Of a stretch of DNA of 64,000 nt, positions 60,432 to 64,000 are shown one piece after another. A program made the translations under genes and the position numbers. Every line of letters starts with the position of its first letter. Position 1 is the first letter of the stretch. The notes beneath the pieces are model-generated. The model saw only the letters and a list, made by a program, of their open reading frames with translations. It had not been told where the DNA came from and ran no database searches. The stretch is from Streptomyces chattanoogensis (lineage in GTDB: Bacteria; Actinomycetota; Actinomycetes; Streptomycetales; Streptomycetaceae). The stretch covers positions 62,001-126,000 of the forward strand of contig NZ_LGKG01000002.1 of NCBI RefSeq assembly GCF_001294335.1, in the 5' to 3' direction.

Positions 60432-60893
60432 CAGCAGTCGGGATTCCAGTACGCCATCCGGTGGCGGCGGAGGACACCCGAGCGCCGCCATTCGGATGAA
60501 GAGGAGTCACAGCGGCCGGACAGGCAACCGGGGATCCGGCAGTCGTCGTCGACAGCGCTGCCACGCGGAACGCACATGCCGCCACCGTCAGCCTTCGCCA
60601 CCCGATCAGCGGCACGACAGGGCAAGGCACATAAAGGCACATAGCGAGCGCCCACACATGCCTTGCCTGAGGTGTCAGGCAGCACATCCCGGCACCCGCC
60701 GGAACGCCACCGCATTCCCTTGTTCCTTGTGTGCGGGCTCCTCAACACCGCGCCGAGCCACGGCTTCCGCTCCGCCGTCGGGTGGGTCCCGAGCACGACC
60801 GCCCTTGCTGCGTCCGAGTGGTGCGGGACAACCGTTCGGGTCATGGTGGATGTGTTCGGCGCATATTCACCTCCCACGCGAAGGAGCAACGGC
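60432..60893. other. Intergenic region upstream of tyrosinase
   Basis: No supported gene. The end carries the AAGGAG site (60881-60886) of the tyrosinase gene. No melC1-like copper chaperone frame is present. Confidence 0.5.
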
Positions 60894-62426
60894 ATGGCGA
60901 AGTACACCCGCCGCGATGCGAGCATCATGAACACCTGGGACCCGGTGCTGTACTGGTATGCCCGGGCCGTGGGTGAGATGCAGAAACGGAATGCCGGCGA
61001 TCCGACGAGTTGGGTATTCCAGGCACGGATGCACGGCGTGGAGGGAGGCGCCAATCTGCCCCCTCCCATTCCGAAGCACTGGAATCAGTGCCCGCATGGC
61101 GGTTGGTACTTCTTGCCGTGGCACCGGGCCTATATCTGGTACTTCGAGAGAATCGTGCGGGCGACCATCAAGAAGATCGCCGCAGCCGAAGGAATCACTC
61201 CCGACCCGTCCGCCACCTGGGCCCTCCCGTACTGGAACTACGCGTTGGACCCGGCAGGCACGGAACCCGCATTCACCTCGCGTGCGCTGCCCGCGGCATT
61301 TCGTGAACCGCAGATGCCGAGCAAGCCGGACGGCAGTGGACCGCTCGTCACCAACCCGCTCTACCTTCCCGACGAACGAGTCCCCGAGCAGGACTTCTGG
61401 AAGAAGCCGCACCGCGGTGAAGGACAGAACTCGGCCCACGAAGTGGTCGACCACGACGCGGCCAGCCCGTACTGCGCCATGCAGTTGGACATCTTCTCCC
61501 TTCCCAAGGGAGGGATGGTTCCGCAGCCCAGCTTCGGCAGTGCGAACTCCGGTCCCGACATGCCGCACTTCGACAGGCAAGGCCCTGGGCAACTGGAGTT
61601 GACGCCCCACGGACTGATCCACGACGGCGTCGGGGGCTGGATGGGCGCGGTGTCGGGTTCTGCCCGCGACCCGATCTTCTGGCTGCACCACGCCAACATC
61701 GACCGCTTCTGGCCGTCGTGGCTCAAGAGAGACGTGCATCGCAAGAACCCGCAGGAACCGTGGCTGTCCAGGAAGTTCATCCTGTTCGACGAGAGCGGGA
61801 GCCAGGTGCAACCTGAACCCACCCCGCGGGACTTCGTCAAGTCGGATCTCGACTACGAGTACGAGTCACTGGACAAGGGGACAGGACAGCATCCGGTCGT
61901 CTGCGCACAACAGGTGGTGAGTGCGGAGGAGCGGGTCCTGGTCACGTCCAACCCCGGCCACACCCTGAGCCTCGCCGAACCGACGGAAGTGCCCTTGGAA
62001 GCCGCCGACGACTCCAGTCAGGCTCAGAGCTTCCTCGCCAGCGGCGACGTACCTGAGACCGGGCTGATCCTGACGGTGAAGGGGATCCGGTCCAACACGC
62101 CCCCGGGAACGCCCTATCGCGTCTACCTCAACCCGCCGCAAGGGGAGGGGCAGCCCGACAACGACTACTTCGTGGGCTGGGTTTCCTTCTTCGGCGCGAC
62201 CGATGTCGAGGGCGGTCACCACGGCCATGGCGAGGGCGGTGGCGACGGCAACGAGTTCAGCTACGACATCACCGATCGCGTCCGCCAACTGCAGGAGCGC
62301 GGCCTGTGGACGCAGGACCCGCTCACCGTCTCCATCGTGCCCGCCACTCCGGCACCGAGCGAGTTCGCCGCCAGCCCTGACGCTCCCCGGCCCAGCGTCG
62401 AGCACGTCATCATCACCACCCGGTAG
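60894..62426 (+). CDS. Tyrosinase-family copper oxidase, long form
   Basis: The 510-aa product starts at ATG 60894. The type 3 copper sites are visible: CuA with His47, His68 and His77 (QARMHGVEGG; QCPHGGWYFLPWHRAYIWYF), and CuB with His239, His243 and His265/His266 (TPHGLIHDGVGGWMG; DPIFWLHHANIDRFWPSWLK). Classical Streptomyces MelC2 is ~275 aa. Here ~200 extra C-terminal residues form a beta-rich domain like that of plant or fungal polyphenol oxidases, with GHHGHGEGGGDGNEF in it. No signal peptide and no MelC1 partner are seen. The product could hydroxylate or oxidise phenols; whether it makes melanin is unclear. A strong terminator follows 12 nt after the stop. Confidence 0.9.
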   Translation: MAKYTRRDASIMNTWDPVLYWYARAVGEMQKRNAGDPTSWVFQARMHGVEGGANLPPPIPKHWNQCPHGGWYFLPWHRAYIWYFERIVRATIKKIAAAEGITPDPSATWALPYWNYALDPAGTEPAFTSRALPAAFREPQMPSKPDGSGPLVTNPLYLPDERVPEQDFWKKPHRGEGQNSAHEVVDHDAASPYCAMQLDIFSLPKGGMVPQPSFGSANSGPDMPHFDRQGPGQLELTPHGLIHDGVGGWMGAVSGSARDPIFWLHHANIDRFWPSWLKRDVHRKNPQEPWLSRKFILFDESGSQVQPEPTPRDFVKSDLDYEYESLDKGTGQHPVVCAQQVVSAEERVLVTSNPGHTLSLAEPTEVPLEAADDSSQAQSFLASGDVPETGLILTVKGIRSNTPPGTPYRVYLNPPQGEGQPDNDYFVGWVSFFGATDVEGGHHGHGEGGGDGNEFSYDITDRVRQLQERGLWTQDPLTVSIVPATPAPSEFAASPDAPRPSVEHVIITTR

Positions 62427-62437
62427 CCCGCAACGGC

Positions 62438-62477
62438 CGACGGCTCCGCACCCGCCATCAGGGGTGCGGAGCCGTCG
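62438..62477 (+). terminator. Strong rho-independent-type hairpin after the tyrosinase gene
   Basis: CGACGGCTCCGCACCC (62438-62453) pairs perfectly with GGGTGCGGAGCCGTCG (62462-62477): a 16-bp stem with an 8-nt loop. CTTTG follows. It is 12 nt past the stop codon. Confidence 0.85.
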
Positions 62478-62775
62478 CTTTGCCCGGAACCGGCAGTCAT
62501 GGCCTGCTGGTGATGGCCTGCGGCGCTCGGCGCAAGAGGGCCACTGCTGCCAGTCACATCCGAGTTGCCAGTCGAGGAACTCCTGCTCCCCCGAACAGGC
62601 CGCGGCGGGCCGAGGCTTGCCGAACTCGACGAGCTGGAAGCCGTTGGCGTAGAACTCGTTTCCGGTTCGCTCGTCAAAGATCGTGGGGAGTCGGATGAAC
62701 GGTACCGCCCGGCCGAACGCCCGCGACTGCCGCCGCTTCAGCGCTGTGGGTCAGTAAGCCCAGTGCGCATCCCCG
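62478..62775 (-). other. Possible gene remnant, unknown family
   Basis: A leftward frame without a start reads AVPFIRLPTIFDERTGNEFY and ANGFQLVEFGKPRPA (about 62694-62590), which has a protein-like pattern. It then decays into Gln/Trp-rich nonsense. No family can be named. Confidence 0.35.
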
Positions 62776-64000
62776 TCAGCGCCGGGCCCTGCGGACCACC
62801 ATCGCGGATCCACCGCCGCGGCGCTTGGGTTCGGCGACCGCCTGCACCCGGCCATCGGAGAGGAACTCCAAGGCAGCGACGGCACCGATCTCCGGAGACG
62901 GGGTGAAGGTCTTGGGGGCCTCGACGAAGTGCTGGCCGAGTCGCTCCAGCGCGGCGCGCTCAGGGGAGTCGAGGAACGCCGGTTCGGCCTCGGTGTCCTT
63001 GCGGTTGCGCTGGGAGATCCGGGGTGCGGCAACCGCTTCCGGCAGGGACATGTCCAGGTCGACGCGGTTGACCAGGGTCTGCAGCACGGTCGTGATGATC
63101 GTGGCGCCTCCGGGCGAACCGACGGCGAGGTACGGACGGCCGTCCTTCAGGACGAGGGTCGGGGACATGCTGCTGCGCGGCCGCTTTCCGGGGCCGGGCA
63201 GGTTCGGGTCGGGCACGTCCTTGGAGAGGGGGGTGAAGTCGAAGTCGGTGAGCTCATTGTTGAGCAGGAAGCCGCGTCCGGGCACAGTGATCGCAGAGCC
63301 GCCGGTCTGCTCGATGGTCAGGGTGTACGACACCACGTTGCCCCAGCGGTCGGAGGTCACCAGATGAGTGGTCGAGGGGCCTTCGTACGGTGCCGGGCTG
63401 CCCGTCCGCTTCGGGCAACCAGTGCCGGGGCGCCGCGGATCCGCGGGGGCGAGGGGGCTGGTCAGGGTGGCGGTGGGGCTGATCAGGCAGGCCCGGTCCT
63501 TGGCGAACTCCTTGGACAGCAGCTCCTTGGTGGGAACGTCGGAGAAGGCCGGGTCGCCGACCCATCGGTTGCGGTCGGCGAACGCGATACGGCTGGCTTC
63601 CAGGTAGTGGTGGAGCGCCTGGACCCGGTCGGCCGCGGACAGATGGTAGTTCTCCAGGATGTTGAGCGCTTCGCCGACGGTGGTGCCGCCGGACGAGGAG
63701 GGCGCCATGGAGTAGACATCGAGACCGCGGTAGGTGGTGTGGGTCGGATCGCGGCGCAGCGCGGTGTACTTCGCCAGGTCGCCGGCCGCCATCAGGCCGG
63801 GGCGCACCTTCGTGTCGGATCCCGGTGCCACCGGCGGGTGCTGCACTGTCCGGACGACATCGCGCCCGATCGCCCCACGGTAGAGGGCGCCCATCCCCTC
63901 GCGGGCGAGTTGCCGGTAGGTACGGGCGAGGTCCGGGTTGCGGAAGCGCGACCCGACGACGGGGAGTTCACCGTGCGGCAGGAAGAGCTTGGCCGTGGAG
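62776..64000 (-). CDS. ggt: Gamma-glutamyltransferase, partial at window edge
   Basis: The leftward frame enters from beyond 64000 (AKLFLPHGELPVVGSRFRNP is already inside the large subunit) and runs 408 codons to the stop at 62776. GGT cleaves and transfers gamma-glutamyl groups from glutathione and similar compounds and is usually exported. The autocleavage site and Thr nucleophile lie in EGPSTTHLVTSDRWGNVVSY. Small-subunit motifs follow: TLTIEQTGGSAITVPGRGFL, LLNNELTDFDF, RPRSSMSPTLVLKDGRPYLA and VGSPGGATIITTVLQTLVN. The signal peptide and start are outside the window, so full length cannot be judged. Confidence 0.93.
   Translation of the reverse strand, partial: STAKLFLPHGELPVVGSRFRNPDLARTYRQLAREGMGALYRGAIGRDVVRTVQHPPVAPGSDTKVRPGLMAAGDLAKYTALRRDPTHTTYRGLDVYSMAPSSSGGTTVGEALNILENYHLSAADRVQALHHYLEASRIAFADRNRWVGDPAFSDVPTKELLSKEFAKDRACLISPTATLTSPLAPADPRRPGTGCPKRTGSPAPYEGPSTTHLVTSDRWGNVVSYTLTIEQTGGSAITVPGRGFLLNNELTDFDFTPLSKDVPDPNLPGPGKRPRSSMSPTLVLKDGRPYLAVGSPGGATIITTVLQTLVNRVDLDMSLPEAVAAPRISQRNRKDTEAEPAFLDSPERAALERLGQHFVEAPKTFTPSPEIGAVAALEFLSDGRVQAVAEPKRRGGGSAMVVRRARR

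Overview
The window is a high-GC actinobacterial sequence, almost certainly Streptomyces. The clearest evidence is an adjacent tap-tpg pair (19181-21385 and 18587-19177, minus strand), which encodes the telomere-associated and telomere terminal proteins of linear Streptomyces replicons. This points to a chromosome arm near a telomere or to a linear plasmid. The many dead transposons and decayed genes in the first 18 kb fit such an unstable arm. I saw no rRNA, tRNA or CRISPR array.

Layout. 1-7.4 kb is an insertion-sequence graveyard: an ISL3-type element with perfect 22-bp ends that carries a GyrB-like passenger, plus fragments of ISL3 and IS21 transposition genes and of a serine recombinase, with a large unknown protein, a SUKH protein and a hypothetical gene between them. 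7.5-18.5 kb has small regulator/enzyme pairs (enolase paralogue with MarR, XRE regulator with an NAD-dependent dehydrogenase, nitronate monooxygenase with HxlR), separated by decayed genes and short tandem repeats. 18.6-21.5 kb holds tpg-tap with a repeat array upstream. 21.9-31.6 kb holds a very large SARP/BTAD-NTPase regulator, a cytochrome P450, a GT1 glycosyltransferase, an MFS exporter with its ArsR-type regulator, and a DinB protein. 32.2-38.2 kb holds an overlapping small-ORF/sigma-factor/IclR-like set, then a secreted protein, a homologous lipoprotein and a two-component system.

38.2-50.9 kb looks like a class I lanthipeptide locus: MAB_1171c-type membrane protein, ImmA/IrrE peptidase and XRE regulator; a StrR-like ParB-domain regulator; a CGNR protein; then, all rightward, a haem-oxygenase-like diiron oxidase, an EamA transporter, a nitroreductase, a 72-aa Cys-rich protein, a 45-aa precursor, full-length LanB and LanC. 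The precursor has an FDLD leader motif and a short Thr/Cys core.

54.8-57.4 kb is a compact lasso-peptide cluster: a 38-aa precursor, a fused B1-B2 protein and the cyclase, with an atypical leader and no transporter seen. The remainder holds an SDR/MarR pair with a strong palindrome, a 510-aa tyrosinase-family enzyme with a 16-bp-stem terminator, and a gamma-glutamyltransferase that runs off the right edge. The two RiPP loci, with their unusual precursor peptides, are the most novel content.
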